A DNA stretch of 50,791 nt from Bryobacterales bacterium (GCA_022826925.1 JAJDTX010000196.1:1-50791), one strand, 5' to 3'; shown: positions 1 through 9,189, counted from the stretch's first letter. Made by a program: numbers and translations. Notes: a model not told the origin generated them from the letters alone.

Positions 1-87
1 CACTTTGCCAGCCTTGCGGAGGGCCTCGAGCTTGTCTTGGAAGGCCTGCAGTTCGGCGCGCAGGGACTTGTCGTGGACCGTCGGCAT
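1..87 (-). CDS. Partial small charged protein, cut by window edge
   Basis: An open frame starts with ATG at 87 and runs off the left edge of the window, so only 29 residues are visible. They are rich in Lys, Glu, Leu and Ala and look helical or coiled-coil. The start shares one base with the stop of the upstream methylase (TGATG), which implies translational coupling and a common transcript. Function cannot be assigned from this fragment. Its place behind a phage-type methylase suggests a phage or plasmid gene, but that is inference. Confidence 0.5.
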   Translation of the reverse strand, partial: MPTVHDKSLRAELQAFQDKLEALRKAGKV

Positions 88-749
88 CACTCGGCCTCGA
101 CCGCCATCAGGGCGGCCAGCACCGCCAGCCGCTCGCCCGGCGGCATGGCCGCGTAGCGCTTGGCCCAGTTGGCGGCCTTGCGCTTGATGCACTGCCGCTG
201 CGTGCAGTTCTGGCCCGCGTACGTGTGCCAGTGCGGGCGCCCCGGGGCGAAGTTGCACCACAGCTTCTCGGTCACCACCCCGGCCTGGTTCATCACCTGC
301 AGCGACAGGCTGTGCCAGCCTTGCAGCGCTCGCTCGTATAACTGGGAAGGGTAGCCGGAGATCATCACCTGGCAGGGCAGGCGCTTGAGCAACGCCAGCA
401 GTTGCTCGTGATCGGCCGGCGTGTAGTCATAGCGGTAGCGGCGCTGCGACTTGCGGGTGCTGTGCAGATAGGGCGGGTCGCAGTAGACCAGCTCGTCGCC
501 CGCAAACGGGAACTGGGCCAGGAAGCGGTGGCAGCAGCCGTGCACCAGTTCCACTTCGTACGCACAGCGGAACGCACGGATCGAGCGGGCGTTGCGATCA
601 ATGCCGATGTTGCGCAGCGCCGGCGGCTTGCGCTGCATGAGCGCGCCGCCGCCGAGATGGGTCTCGATATAGGTGGCATGCGGCGGCATGGCCGCGATCA
701 GCGGCTGGCACAGACCCGAGGTCGCCTTCGATCCGTACCAAGCTCCCAT
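87..749 (-). CDS. DNA adenine N6-methyltransferase, Dam/D12 class
   Basis: This 220-residue protein is a D12-class adenine methylase that would transfer a methyl group from SAM to adenine in DNA. The SAM-binding motif is around residues 29-38 (ETHLGGGALM), an acidic residue that should contact the SAM ribose is D51 in IGID, and the catalytic DPPY motif is at 91-94. The N-terminal GSK and PPH patches match the small phage- and plasmid-borne members. Length is slightly below the usual 250-280 residues. No restriction endonuclease lies beside it within the window, so it looks like a solitary methylase. The ATG at 747-749 has no clear Shine-Dalgarno sequence. It is coupled to the next gene by TGATG. 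A prophage or plasmid origin is likely but not proven. Confidence 0.85.
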   Translation of the reverse strand: MGAWYGSKATSGLCQPLIAAMPPHATYIETHLGGGALMQRKPPALRNIGIDRNARSIRAFRCAYEVELVHGCCHRFLAQFPFAGDELVYCDPPYLHSTRKSQRRYRYDYTPADHEQLLALLKRLPCQVMISGYPSQLYERALQGWHSLSLQVMNQAGVVTEKLWCNFAPGRPHWHTYAGQNCTQRQCIKRKAANWAKRYAAMPPGERLAVLAALMAVEAE

Positions 750-1082
750 CGCCGCGTGCGCTGCCGAAGGCTCCCTTAACCAGCAGCATAGGCGGCCACA
801 ACCAGATTGTCAAGCGCGCCAGCGGCTGGGCCCGCAAGCGAGCCGCTGGCCGCGCACAACGGTTCCCGCTCAGAGACAGGACCCCGCCACGAGCAACCGT
901 TCGAAACCTACCAGGCCCCAACCAGCGCAAGCATTGCTGCGCGTGAGCTCAGGCGACAAGACACATAGTCAAAAAAGGGCCTGAGTAGTTACAGCTGCGC
1001 AAAGGAATCGATGTTGCGCAATCTGGCGAGGGGCAGCGCTACGCTATCCGAGTAGACCGGCTCTGCCGGTCGCGTCGCGCTG
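750..1082. other. Intergenic region, no gene supported
   Basis: This 333-base stretch separates the start of the methylase from the end of the ASPIC/UnbV gene. Open frames in it are only extensions or shadows without recognisable domains. The one clear structure is the hairpin at 1055-1071. The methylase promoter should lie here, but I see no convincing -35/-10 pair. Confidence 0.4.
1055..1071 (-). terminator. Stem-loop after CRTAC1 gene
   Basis: A perfect 7-bp inverted repeat, GACCGGC and GCCGGTC, with a 3-base loop lies 12 bases past the TGA of the minus-strand gene ending at 1083. It is well placed for a terminator but has no U-run, so the call is tentative. Confidence 0.45.
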
Positions 1083-2843
1083 TCAGCGTGGTTCCTTGCC
1101 ATCGGCTGCGGGTTGCCGGATAACGATCAAACCGCCTTCTTGGCCGGAGATCGCCTGAGTGGATCCGTCGGGCCACGACACGTGCACGCGCTCGGCCCGC
1201 CCGCTATCGCCGAGACCGAAGTGGAGATCGTCCGCATTCGACGAGAGATAGCTCCCGGCGCTGGCGCGAAACCCAAGCTGCTCCCTCCCGTCCTCTGTGC
1301 GCACGCGAACCGACGCCCCGATAGCATCGCGATTCGAGCCAGCTCCTTCGAGCCGGATCGTGATGCTCTGACCTGCGTCTGATTGATTGCGCAGGATCAA
1401 CGCCTCGCCATCGTTGACGTTGACCACCGCATCTACCTTGCCATCTCCATCCAGATCGCCGAAGGCAACCCCTCGGGCGGCCAGGCGTCGTTCGAATGCA
1501 GGGCCAGCCTTCGAGGAAGTGTCGAAGAATCGCCCGAACAGGTTCCGCGCGAGCAGCATTGGTTCCTCGTGCGCGAGGGCCTCGTCTGAGCGCTCGATGT
1601 CGTCCATTACATGGCCTTGCCCCACGAGCAGGTCTCGCCAGCCGTCGTTGTCGAAGTCGACGAGTCCCATACCCCAGCCGGACCGCAGCTCCGAGAGCGA
1701 AGCGATCCCGCTCAGTTCGGACACTGGCTCGAAGCGGTCGCCCAGATTTCGGTAAAGCCAGTACCCCTGTCGGCCCAGGGCATTCACGAGCAGGTCAGGC
1801 CGCAGGTCGCCATCAAAGTCTCGCCAGACCACGCCCATGCCGGCGTAGTCACGCCCCTCAGCGTCGTATGCAGCGCCGAGAGGGATCGCCACCTCCTCGA
1901 ATCTCGCCCCGCGCTGGTTGAGAAAGAGCTGCTGCGGATACGAATCGTTCGCGACGAACACATCCACCCAGCCGTCACGATCGAAGTCATTCAGGGCGAC
2001 GCCAAGGCCCTTCCCGGGGTGGTCTGCAACGCCCATTCGGGCCGAGGCATCCTCGAATCGCCCGTTGCCCACGTTGCGGTAAACCTTGTGCGCGACCGGG
2101 CCGAATTCCCGGGGATGGCAATACGAGAGCCGATCCGGCCGACCTTCCCCGCAGGGCTTGCTGGTTTCGAAGCTCCAGTCGAGGTACTGCGCCACAAAAA
2201 GGTCCAAGTGACCGTCGTTGTCGAAATCGCCGAAGGCCGCACCGGCCGACCAGCCGTCGCCTGCAACACCTGCCGCCGCGGATACCTCTGTAAACTTGCC
2301 GCTGCCATCGTTTCGGTAGAGAAGGTCCGGGCCGAAGTTCGTTACGAACAGATCCGAGTCTCCGTCACCGTCGTAGTCGGCCACGGCTGCGCCCATCCCG
2401 TAGCCGCGGCCGGCCACTCCCGCCGACTCGGTCACATCTTCGAACCGCCAACCTCCCAGATTCTTGTAGAGGCGGTTCCAGAAACGCTCGGCAACCTTCA
2501 CGGGGCTATTGACATCGCTCACGTTCGATAGGTCGGCACCGTTGACGAAGTAAAGGTCCCATAGGCCATCTCCGTCGTAGTCGATCAGCGCGACTCCGGC
2601 GCCCATCGCCTCGACGAGATATTTCGGAGGCTGTTTCGACGCGGCGTGGTGGAACGAGATCCCGGACTCGCCAGCTACGTCGCGAAACCGCAGGTCTGCG
2701 GTCAGAAGGCACGGCACGAGACAGATGAGCGAGATCCGTAACAAGAGCGACAGAATCCGGTGGGCTACGTGGACGGGCCGATGGCTTGTCGGGCGTATTC
2801 CACCGGGCGCGTTAGTTTCCTCGGGTGCCGGGTTGCTCTGCAC
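1083..2843 (-). CDS. CRTAC1 family protein: FG-GAP/VCBS propeller with ASPIC/UnbV domain
   Basis: This 586-residue exported protein has a hydrophobic segment around residues 29-46, then many calcium-binding repeats of the form DxDxDGxxD (for example DYDGDGLWDLYF and DFDNDGHLDLFV) that build a seven-bladed integrin-like propeller. An ASPIC/UnbV domain fills about residues 490-575. Family members are secreted or outer-membrane associated and are greatly expanded in Acidobacteriota and Planctomycetota; they are thought to bind ligands or surfaces, with no enzymatic activity established. The start is GTG at 2841-2843, which leaves an unusually long polar stretch before the signal segment; no better in-frame start is visible. 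It is divergent from modA. Confidence 0.85.
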   Translation of the reverse strand: MQSNPAPEETNAPGGIRPTSHRPVHVAHRILSLLLRISLICLVPCLLTADLRFRDVAGESGISFHHAASKQPPKYLVEAMGAGVALIDYDGDGLWDLYFVNGADLSNVSDVNSPVKVAERFWNRLYKNLGGWRFEDVTESAGVAGRGYGMGAAVADYDGDGDSDLFVTNFGPDLLYRNDGSGKFTEVSAAAGVAGDGWSAGAAFGDFDNDGHLDLFVAQYLDWSFETSKPCGEGRPDRLSYCHPREFGPVAHKVYRNVGNGRFEDASARMGVADHPGKGLGVALNDFDRDGWVDVFVANDSYPQQLFLNQRGARFEEVAIPLGAAYDAEGRDYAGMGVVWRDFDGDLRPDLLVNALGRQGYWLYRNLGDRFEPVSELSGIASLSELRSGWGMGLVDFDNDGWRDLLVGQGHVMDDIERSDEALAHEEPMLLARNLFGRFFDTSSKAGPAFERRLAARGVAFGDLDGDGKVDAVVNVNDGEALILRNQSDAGQSITIRLEGAGSNRDAIGASVRVRTEDGREQLGFRASAGSYLSSNADDLHFGLGDSGRAERVHVSWPDGSTQAISGQEGGLIVIRQPAADGKEPR

Positions 2844-2976
2844 TGCGATCTATACCACTCTCACAGGGATATTCTCGTGCATAGGATGCTGAACGTTTGC
2901 AATGTGTAAGTTTCGAAGCAATGGCTTAGACTGGATTGCTCGCGTTCTTGGAACGTGTTCACCGATGGCTTGGGTA

Positions 2977-3732
2977 ATGCTATGCGTGCGCGGCGATCAC
3001 ATAGCGGCGCTAGTCGGCGCGATGCTGTGTGCAGCGACGTTCGCCCACGCAGCCGAAACCCGGGTGGCAGTTGCAGCCAATTTCCGCGATGCCTGCGCTG
3101 AGATCGGGCGAGCATTCGGCGAGGCGACCGGTCACCGGGCGGTATTTAGCTTCGGCCCCACAGGACAGCTCTATGCTCAGATCGCGCAGGGCGCCCCATA
3201 CGACGTCTTTCTCGCGGCCGACCGAGCTAGGGTCGAACGGGCCCTAGCGGAAGGTCTCGCCGTCGAGGGAAGCAGGCAGACCTACGCCTCGGGCCGGCTC
3301 GTACTGTTCAGCATGGACACTTCCTTGGTAACCGGTCCTGAAACGCTCACGGGCGTTGGTTTCGAAAGATTGGCAATCGCCGAGCCGGCCATCGCGCCGT
3401 ACGGCTTGGCCGCGATTCAGGTGCTGCGCGCGCTCGCCGTGCATGACCGAATCCGGGGCAGGATCGTGCGCGGACAGAGCGTGGCCCAGGCGTACCAGTT
3501 CGTGCATAGCGCCAATGCCGATCTGGGCTTGGTCGCCCTGTCTCAGGTTGTCCTGCACGAGAAGGGCTCGCGCTGGGTCGTGCCTGAGCGTCTGCACGAG
3601 CCGATCCTGCAGGATGCGGTCTTGCTGCGCCACGGCATCGCCAATGAGGCCGCCCAGGCATTCTTGGAATTCTTGCGAGGTCCCCAAGCCGACGCCGTGC
3701 GGGCGCGATTCGGCTATGGCTTGGCGAGGTGA
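2977..3732 (+). CDS. modA: Molybdate ABC transporter substrate-binding protein
   Basis: ModA binds molybdate or tungstate in the periplasm and delivers it to ModB. The mature part begins near ETRVAVAANF and contains the typical motifs FGPTGQLYAQI and GAPYDVFLAADRARV of this family. The start is placed at ATG 2977, giving 251 residues with a signal peptide ending near FAHA; an upstream ATG at 2902 is in frame but would add 25 residues without hydrophobic character. The stop overlaps the GTG start of modB by four bases, so modABC is one operon. Molybdenum would serve molybdopterin enzymes; no ModE gene or clear ModE box is seen. Confidence 0.9.
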   Translation: MLCVRGDHIAALVGAMLCAATFAHAAETRVAVAANFRDACAEIGRAFGEATGHRAVFSFGPTGQLYAQIAQGAPYDVFLAADRARVERALAEGLAVEGSRQTYASGRLVLFSMDTSLVTGPETLTGVGFERLAIAEPAIAPYGLAAIQVLRALAVHDRIRGRIVRGQSVAQAYQFVHSANADLGLVALSQVVLHEKGSRWVVPERLHEPILQDAVLLRHGIANEAAQAFLEFLRGPQADAVRARFGYGLAR

Positions 3733-4421
3733 GCAGCTTGACCGATCCGAACAGCCTTTTGACGCCGATTTGGTTGACGCTCAAGCTGGCCACTTGTTCG
3801 ACTGTCCTGCTGTTGCTGATCGGCACCCCGGCTGCTTGGTGGCTGGCGCGGTCGAGAGCCTGCTGGAAAGAAGCGATCGCTGCTGTCGTCGCGCTGCCGC
3901 TAGTCCTGCCTCCGACGGTCTTGGGCTTTTACTTGCTGATCGCGCTGGGCCCCTCCGGACCGGGGGGCTGGTTGGCTGGGCTGGCCGGTGCGCGCACGCT
4001 CGCATTCTCGTTCTTCGGGATCGTAATCGGCTCGGTGATCTACTCGCTGCCCTTTGTCGTCCAACCGATCCGCAACAGCTTCGAATCGTTTGGAGACAGG
4101 CCGCTGGAAGTGGCGGCAACGCTAGGTGCCACGCCCTGGGATGCGTTCTGGTCCGTGGCCGTTCCGCTCGCACGGCCGGGCTTCATCACCGGAGCGGTAC
4201 TTGGCTTTGCCCACACGGTCGGGGAATTCGGCGTGGTCTTGATGATCGGCGGCAACATCCCGGGCGAGACCAAGGTGCTCTCGATCGCCGTCTACGAGCT
4301 GGTCGAGACCCTGCGGTGGACAGAAGCCCACCTCTTGGCCGGCGGCATGCTTACGTTCTCGTTCGCGGTGATCCTGTCAATGATGGTCCTGCAAAAGAGG
4401 ATGGGAGGCGGGGGCGCGTAG
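3729..4421 (+). CDS. modB: Molybdate ABC transporter permease
   Basis: This 230-residue inner-membrane protein is the permease of the molybdate importer. It has about five hydrophobic membrane spans and the cytoplasmic EAA loop (EVAATLGATPWDAFWSVAVP) that docks on the ATPase. It starts at GTG 3729, overlapping modA by four bases (GTGA), and its TAG shares one base with the GTG of modC. The tight overlaps indicate translational coupling. Length and motif match CysTW/ModB family permeases. Confidence 0.92.
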   Translation: MSSLTDPNSLLTPIWLTLKLATCSTVLLLLIGTPAAWWLARSRACWKEAIAAVVALPLVLPPTVLGFYLLIALGPSGPGGWLAGLAGARTLAFSFFGIVIGSVIYSLPFVVQPIRNSFESFGDRPLEVAATLGATPWDAFWSVAVPLARPGFITGAVLGFAHTVGEFGVVLMIGGNIPGETKVLSIAVYELVETLRWTEAHLLAGGMLTFSFAVILSMMVLQKRMGGGGA

Positions 4422-5545
4422 TGCCGAACTCAGATTCCATCGAGGCGGCCTTCCGAGGGCAACTCGGCGCCTTTCGCTTGGATGTCGAGTTCGTGGCGCC
4501 GTTGCGTGGCATCACCGCATTGTTCGGACCCTCGGGATGCGGCAAGACCACCATCCTGCGCTGCTTGGCTGGCCTGCGGAGAGTGCCGGGACGGCTTAGC
4601 GTGTCTGGGCAGACTTGGCAAGATGACGCTTCCGGCATATTTCTCCAACCCCACCAGCGTTCCTTGGGTTATGTGTTCCAAGAGCCCAGCCTCTTTCAGC
4701 ACCTCTCTGTACGCGACAACCTGAGGTATGGCTGGCTGCGGTCTTCTCGGACCGGATCGCATCCGGTCGTGGATTTCAGCGAGGTCGTGGAGTTGATGGG
4801 TCTCGCTTCGTTGCTAGACCGCTCGCCACCCGCTCTGTCGGGCGGGGAGCGGCAGCGGGTTGCCTTGGCCCGGGCCTTGCTAGCTCGTCCTCGGCTGCTG
4901 CTGATGGACGAGCCGCTGGCGGGCTTGGATCAAGTCGCCAAGGAAGAGATCCTGCCGTACATCGAGACGCTGCACGAGAAGCTGTCGGTGCCAGTTCTAT
5001 ATGTCAGCCACGATCTGCGCGAGGTCGCCCGGCTTGCTGACTCGATGATCGTGCTGTCGGCTGGGCGCAAGGTCTGCGAAGGTCCGGTTCAGGAGATTCT
5101 GGAGCGCTTGGACTTGGATCCCGGTGACGGGGAGTTTGAAGCCGGCGTGATTCTGGAGGCGCGGGTGTCTGGTCACGACGCCGAGTTCCGCATGACTAGG
5201 CTGGACCATCACGGCCAGCGAATCGTGATTCCCGGAATTGACCTGGCTGTCGGAGAATACGTCCGCTTGCGCATCCGCGCCCGCGATGTCGCATTGGCAG
5301 TGGCTAAGCCTGCCGCCATCAGCGTGCGCAACATCCTTGAAGGCACGGTGTTGGAAACGGCGCAGGACCCAGACACCGCGTTTGCCGAGGTCTTGGTGGA
5401 TGTCGGCGGCGGGCGATTGCGCGCGAGAATCACGCGAGACGCACTTCAGGACTTGGGCTTGGCGGCAGGAAGCCCGGTCTATGCGCTGATCAAGAGCATT
5501 TCGTTCGATCGCCCTGTGGTTGGACGAGTCGCCCACGATTCCTGA
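4421..5545 (+). CDS. modC: Molybdate ABC transporter ATP-binding protein
   Basis: ModC hydrolyses ATP to drive molybdate import. The 374-residue product has Walker A GPSGCGKTT at 36-44, Q-loop in VFQEPSLF near 87, signature LSGGERQR at 139-146, Walker B LLLMDEP near 160 and H-loop His197. The last 70 or so residues form a TOBE/Mop-like domain that binds molybdate and may regulate activity, as in other ModC proteins. The frame is open far upstream, but the GTG at 4421 overlapping the modB stop (TAGTG) is the sensible start. modC is the last gene of the operon and faces the convergent DUF3500 gene 17 bases away. Confidence 0.92.
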   Translation: MPNSDSIEAAFRGQLGAFRLDVEFVAPLRGITALFGPSGCGKTTILRCLAGLRRVPGRLSVSGQTWQDDASGIFLQPHQRSLGYVFQEPSLFQHLSVRDNLRYGWLRSSRTGSHPVVDFSEVVELMGLASLLDRSPPALSGGERQRVALARALLARPRLLLMDEPLAGLDQVAKEEILPYIETLHEKLSVPVLYVSHDLREVARLADSMIVLSAGRKVCEGPVQEILERLDLDPGDGEFEAGVILEARVSGHDAEFRMTRLDHHGQRIVIPGIDLAVGEYVRLRIRARDVALAVAKPAAISVRNILEGTVLETAQDPDTAFAEVLVDVGGGRLRARITRDALQDLGLAAGSPVYALIKSISFDRPVVGRVAHDS

Positions 5546-5549
5546 ACCG

Positions 5550-5562
5550 GCGCGATGCGCGC
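5550..5562. terminator. Short hairpin between convergent genes
   Basis: GCGCG-ATG-CGCGC forms a 5-bp stem in the 17-base gap between modC and the convergent DUF3500 gene. It could help end both transcripts, but it is short and lacks a T-run. Confidence 0.25.
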
Positions 5563-6804
5563 TCAGTCTGCGCTGACCCGCCCGAGCGCGGCCCGCGTCG
5601 CGTCAAGCTCGGCCTTGTGGCTCTGCTCGTAGTGCTGGCGCAGCAGATCCTTGCCGTAGTCGTTCCCGTTGGGCGTGCGTGTCACCGAGTGGATGTGCTG
5701 CCGGGTCGGCCGGCGCGGCAAGTGGCGCAGGAAGATCGGGCGCTGGTGGTCGAACTCGATGAGGATGACAGGGCTGTGGACACGGTAGTAGAAGGTGCTC
5801 TCCGGGCCGAATTCGCCGATCCAGGCGAAATAGGTCCGGCCTAGGTGCTGCTCCACCTCGGCCATCTTGACCTTGGCGTGACCGTCGGACATGTTTCCGA
5901 CATATTCCCGCACCAGGGCGAGAAGCAGTTCGCGCTGTTCCGCGTTGAGCTGGCTGGCCCGCAGCCCGGCGTAGTCCAGAACGACGTTGTCGCTGAACGC
6001 CTCGGCCGCTGCGTTGTTGCCGGTCTTGGTGGTGGCGAGCACGGCCTTGGCACGCTGCTCGTCAGTGAGCGACTGCACGAGTTCGAGACCCCGTCGCTGC
6101 TCGTCCTGCATCACCGACACTCCCTTGTATTTGCCGGAGTCGGCGATCACCGGCTCAGAACCCATGAAGGTTGGCGTCATCACGACTTGGTCGCCCAGCA
6201 CGAAGTAGTTGACGATCAGGTGGTGGCCGTCAAGCTGCCAGCCCCACGGTTTGTCCTCGGACGGCTCGCCCATGAACGTGAAGTAGTAAAACCACTCGTC
6301 CAGTTCTTCGAAGTTGGAGGTGATCTCGCCCAGCGTGTAGTTCAAGCGCATGATGTCGCGGCTTCGTTGGAAGCCCTTCGCGCTCAGGCCGGCCTTCATC
6401 AGGGCGTAGGCAGCTTCGCGCTGCGGCTCGTCCAACTCCGTGAACGACACCCCCTGCCGCGGCAGGGAGTGCTGGTTTGCCCAGCGGCGCCACTCCGAGT
6501 CATCCACCGGGAATTGCGCCTTGCCGCGCTGCTCGTCAGTGAGGGTCGCCAGGAACGCTCGTGCGGCGTCTAGGACGGGCTTGGTGGAGATTCCGGTCGA
6601 GCGGACTGAGAAGAGCCCTGGCTCCACCTTGCCATTCGTGGTCGCGCCAACGAATTGCTGGGCAAGCGCCGCTTGCTCGGCTTGGGCGAACCGGTTTCCG
6701 CGGTAGCGCCGTTGCGGCAGGGCGGTGGTGACCACCAGTCCGGCTGCCACAAGCGCAACGAAGGCAGTCAAGAGGTGGAATCGTCGTGAACGAAGGAGTG
6801 CCAT
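5563..6804 (-). CDS. DUF3500 domain-containing exported protein
   Basis: The 413-residue product has an N-terminal membrane/signal segment (about residues 10-29) and then a DUF3500 domain covering nearly the whole protein. Visible family features are repeated LTDEQR segments, the aromatic WFYYFTFMGEPS stretch and the GHHLIVNYFVLGDQVVMTPTF-like core (only part quoted). The biochemical role of DUF3500 is unknown. The gene is monocistronic: convergent with modC and divergent from the TPR gene over a 185-base gap. Start is the ATG at 6802-6804. Confidence 0.8.
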   Translation of the reverse strand: MALLRSRRFHLLTAFVALVAAGLVVTTALPQRRYRGNRFAQAEQAALAQQFVGATTNGKVEPGLFSVRSTGISTKPVLDAARAFLATLTDEQRGKAQFPVDDSEWRRWANQHSLPRQGVSFTELDEPQREAAYALMKAGLSAKGFQRSRDIMRLNYTLGEITSNFEELDEWFYYFTFMGEPSEDKPWGWQLDGHHLIVNYFVLGDQVVMTPTFMGSEPVIADSGKYKGVSVMQDEQRRGLELVQSLTDEQRAKAVLATTKTGNNAAAEAFSDNVVLDYAGLRASQLNAEQRELLLALVREYVGNMSDGHAKVKMAEVEQHLGRTYFAWIGEFGPESTFYYRVHSPVILIEFDHQRPIFLRHLPRRPTRQHIHSVTRTPNGNDYGKDLLRQHYEQSHKAELDATRAALGRVSAD

Positions 6805-6989
6805 GGTGCCCTACAACGATACAAGACTGTTCGCCTTTCTGGGTACGGCGAGTTGGGTGCCTTCGACCAGGGTCGGTTCGGACCAGTCGCGTTGCGTGCC
6901 CGGAGCGTCCGCAATCCCCCTCCGGTCCGTGTGGCTAGAACGGTTTGTCTATTTCGCGCTCCAAATCAAGGCTCAGATTGCTAGGCTAA

Positions 6990-8480
6990 GTGACCGTGAG
7001 AGTCCTAATCGCCACATTGTTCGCCCTTGCTATCCCGCTAGCTGCTGACCAGCGGCTCGGCGTGATCGAGTTTCCCAACAGCGGAAGCGCCGAGGCGCAG
7101 GATCATTTCCTGACCGGTGTACTGCTCATGCATAACTTCGAGTACAACGACGCGGCTGCCGCCTTCCAGCGGGCGCACGAAACGGACCCGGGTTTCGGGA
7201 TGGCTTATTGGGGAGAGGCTCTGTCGCATTACCGGCCGGTCTGGGGCCGCGAGGACTTGGCCAAGGGGCGGGCCGCGCTTGCTGGCGTTGCCAAGGCGAA
7301 GCGGCTGACGGAGCGCGAGCGCGGATATATCGACGCGGCTCGTATTGTGTTCGGGGAAGGCGAAAAGGAAGATCGCTGGCAGCGGTACTCGAATGCCATG
7401 GAGCAGCTGTATCGAGCGCATCCAGAGGACCGCGAGGCAGCCAGCTTCTATGCTGTGTCCCTGTTCGGAACGACAGGCAGGACGCGGGACACCCGGACCT
7501 ACATGCGGATCGCGGCGATTGCCGAGGATGTCTATCTCGAGAACCCGGACCACCCGGGCGCTCTGCACTACCTGATTCACTCCTTCGACGATCCAGTCCA
7601 CGCCCCGCTGGGTCTTCGGTACGCCCGCCGGTACTCCAAGGTGGCTTCGTCCGCACCGCACGCGCAGCACATGCCAACCCACATCTTCTTGGCGCTAGGC
7701 ATGTGGGAGGAGTGCGTTTCGTCGAACCTCGACTCTTGGGAGTCGTCCGAGGCCAGGGTCAAGCGCTTGGGCCTTGGCAGCGATGATCGCGGCTACCACG
7801 CGCTGTGGTGGATGCAGTACGGCTACCTGCAGATGGGCCGCTTCGACGAAGCGCGCCAGCGGCTGGCCGTGGTCGAGCACGATGCGAAGGTTTCGGGCAC
7901 TCGGCTGGCACGCGGCCATCACGCCTACATGCGCTCGCAGTTCTTGATCGATACCGAGCAGTGGGACTTGGATTTGATGCCAGTCGATGCGGAGGGCATC
8001 GATGCCCGGGCGTGGGGCTCTAACGCCTTGGCGGAGGGGATGCGGGCTGTCAAGACCGGTGACAACGAGGTTGCCGAGCGCTGGCTTGCCAGGCTGCGCG
8101 ACTATTCCGCCAAGCACTCCGATCGATCCCGCTCGCTGCCGATCGTGGTGTTGGAGCTTGAAGGTTTGCTCTTGCTTGAGAAGAAACCGAAGGCCGCCGT
8201 GGAGAAGCTCCGCGAGGCGGCCGCCATGGAGGAAGGGACTGCCTTCGGGTACGGCCCGCCGTTTCCCGCCAAGCCGGCGTTCGAGCTGCTTGGCGACGTG
8301 TTGCTCGGCTTGGACCGGCCCGGAGAGGCGGCCCAAGCGTATCAGACCTCGCTAGATCGCGCGCCGCGGCGCGCCCTGTCGCTGAAGGGGTTGCGCAAGG
8401 CTGCCAAGGCAACTGGGGACAGCGAGACCGTCGCGCGCATGGACGCCGAACTCAAGGGGTACGGGAAAGGGAAGTCATGA
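6990..8480 (+). CDS. Exported tetratricopeptide-repeat protein
   Basis: This 496-residue protein has a short N-terminal signal segment (VLIATLFALAIPLAAD) followed by helical TPR-like repeats throughout, for example NFEYNDAAAAFQRAHETDPG and RPGEAAQAYQTSLDRAP. TPR arrays mediate protein-protein contacts; no catalytic motif is seen. Similar long periplasmic TPR proteins are common in Acidobacteriota. The start is GTG at 6990; a second GTG at 6996 is possible. It is transcribed alone, divergent from the DUF3500 gene. Confidence 0.75.
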   Translation: MTVRVLIATLFALAIPLAADQRLGVIEFPNSGSAEAQDHFLTGVLLMHNFEYNDAAAAFQRAHETDPGFGMAYWGEALSHYRPVWGREDLAKGRAALAGVAKAKRLTERERGYIDAARIVFGEGEKEDRWQRYSNAMEQLYRAHPEDREAASFYAVSLFGTTGRTRDTRTYMRIAAIAEDVYLENPDHPGALHYLIHSFDDPVHAPLGLRYARRYSKVASSAPHAQHMPTHIFLALGMWEECVSSNLDSWESSEARVKRLGLGSDDRGYHALWWMQYGYLQMGRFDEARQRLAVVEHDAKVSGTRLARGHHAYMRSQFLIDTEQWDLDLMPVDAEGIDARAWGSNALAEGMRAVKTGDNEVAERWLARLRDYSAKHSDRSRSLPIVVLELEGLLLLEKKPKAAVEKLREAAAMEEGTAFGYGPPFPAKPAFELLGDVLLGLDRPGEAAQAYQTSLDRAPRRALSLKGLRKAAKATGDSETVARMDAELKGYGKGKS

Positions 8481-8485
8481 CCCGG

Positions 8486-8509
8486 GGCCTCGGTGATAGG
8501 GCCGAGTCC
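8486..8509 (+). terminator. Imperfect stem-loop after TPR gene
   Basis: Immediately after the TGA at 8478-8480, GG-c-CTCGG pairs with CCGAG-t-CC around an 8-base loop. The position fits a terminator; the mismatch and absence of a T-run keep confidence low. Confidence 0.3.
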
Positions 8510-8733
8510 TGCCTCATGCCGGCAAGTTGAGCGAAAGCGCAGTCGCAACTTATTCGCAGACCTATTTTGACGAGGAGATTCATCGCTAACGATCCGACTG
8601 CAGTTCCCTCGTTATCGAGTTCATCGCCGTCAAGCGTGACGGTCTTGTGAGGCAGAGCTGGATTGGGCACGTGCTGGGCCACCTGCCAAGAGGTAATCGG
8701 CGATCGTCGTTGGTGGCGTGATGTGGTTTCCAT

Positions 8734-8973
8734 ATGAAGACGACCCTGAATATCGATGAATCGGTCATGCAGCGGCTGCGGGAGGAGGCTGCGCGGAGGG
8801 GGACGACGATGTCGGCGCTGGTCGAAGCAGGACTTCGCCGCGTGCTCGCCGCGCCGGCAGCCACCGGGGAACAGCAGAGCCCCCTGCCACCATTGCCGAC
8901 TTGGGACAGTGGCGGGCGTTTGGTAGATATTGACGACCGTGACGCCCTGTACCGGGCGATGGAGGCAGAGTAG
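8734..8973 (+). CDS. VapB-type ribbon-helix-helix antitoxin
   Basis: The 79-residue product begins with the classic MKTTLNIDESVMQRL strand and helix of CopG/RHH DNA-binding antitoxins and ends with an acidic tail (DIDDRDALYRAMEAE) that in this family neutralises the PIN toxin. It is followed directly by a truncated vapC. The RHH fold normally represses its own operon. About 250 bases upstream hold no gene and should contain the promoter. With the toxin broken, it may persist as a relic or act in trans on another VapC. Confidence 0.8.
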   Translation: MKTTLNIDESVMQRLREEAARRGTTMSALVEAGLRRVLAAPAATGEQQSPLPPLPTWDSGGRLVDIDDRDALYRAMEAE

Positions 8974-9189
8974 TTGCTGGTTCTCGACACCAGCGTGCTC
9001 CTTCATGCTGCGGACGAATGCCCGGATCTTGGCTTGGCTTACCGCCAACGCTTGGACGATTCACGGGGCGATGCTGCACCTGCACTCCTCACTTCGAACG
9101 TCTGCCGCGAGGTTCTGGGGGGGAGCACGCACACCCGTGCAGTCCGGTCACCGTGGACGCCTTCAGCCGCCTCTGTCGTCGCCAAGTAG
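8974..9189 (+). pseudogene. C-terminally truncated VapC PIN-domain toxin
   Basis: Starting from a TTG directly after the vapB stop, the 71 residues open with LVLDTSVLLHAADE, the first PIN acidic motif, and continue to LTSNVCREVLGG with the second conserved acid (Glu). Usual VapC proteins are 130-145 residues; here the frame ends in a stop soon after SPWTPSAA, so the later acidic residues of the metal site are missing. I found no continuation in other frames before the convergent HicB gene. The product should be inactive as an RNase. This is a relic toxin. Confidence 0.75.

Noticed and set aside
1611..2531. Plus-strand frame of 306 codons
   Set aside because: Antisense to the CRTAC1 propeller gene, whose repeats produce a long open shadow frame.
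3356..4420. Long frame upstream of modC, open from 3356
   Set aside because: It overlaps modA and modB in another frame and shows no domain; modC proper starts at GTG 4421.
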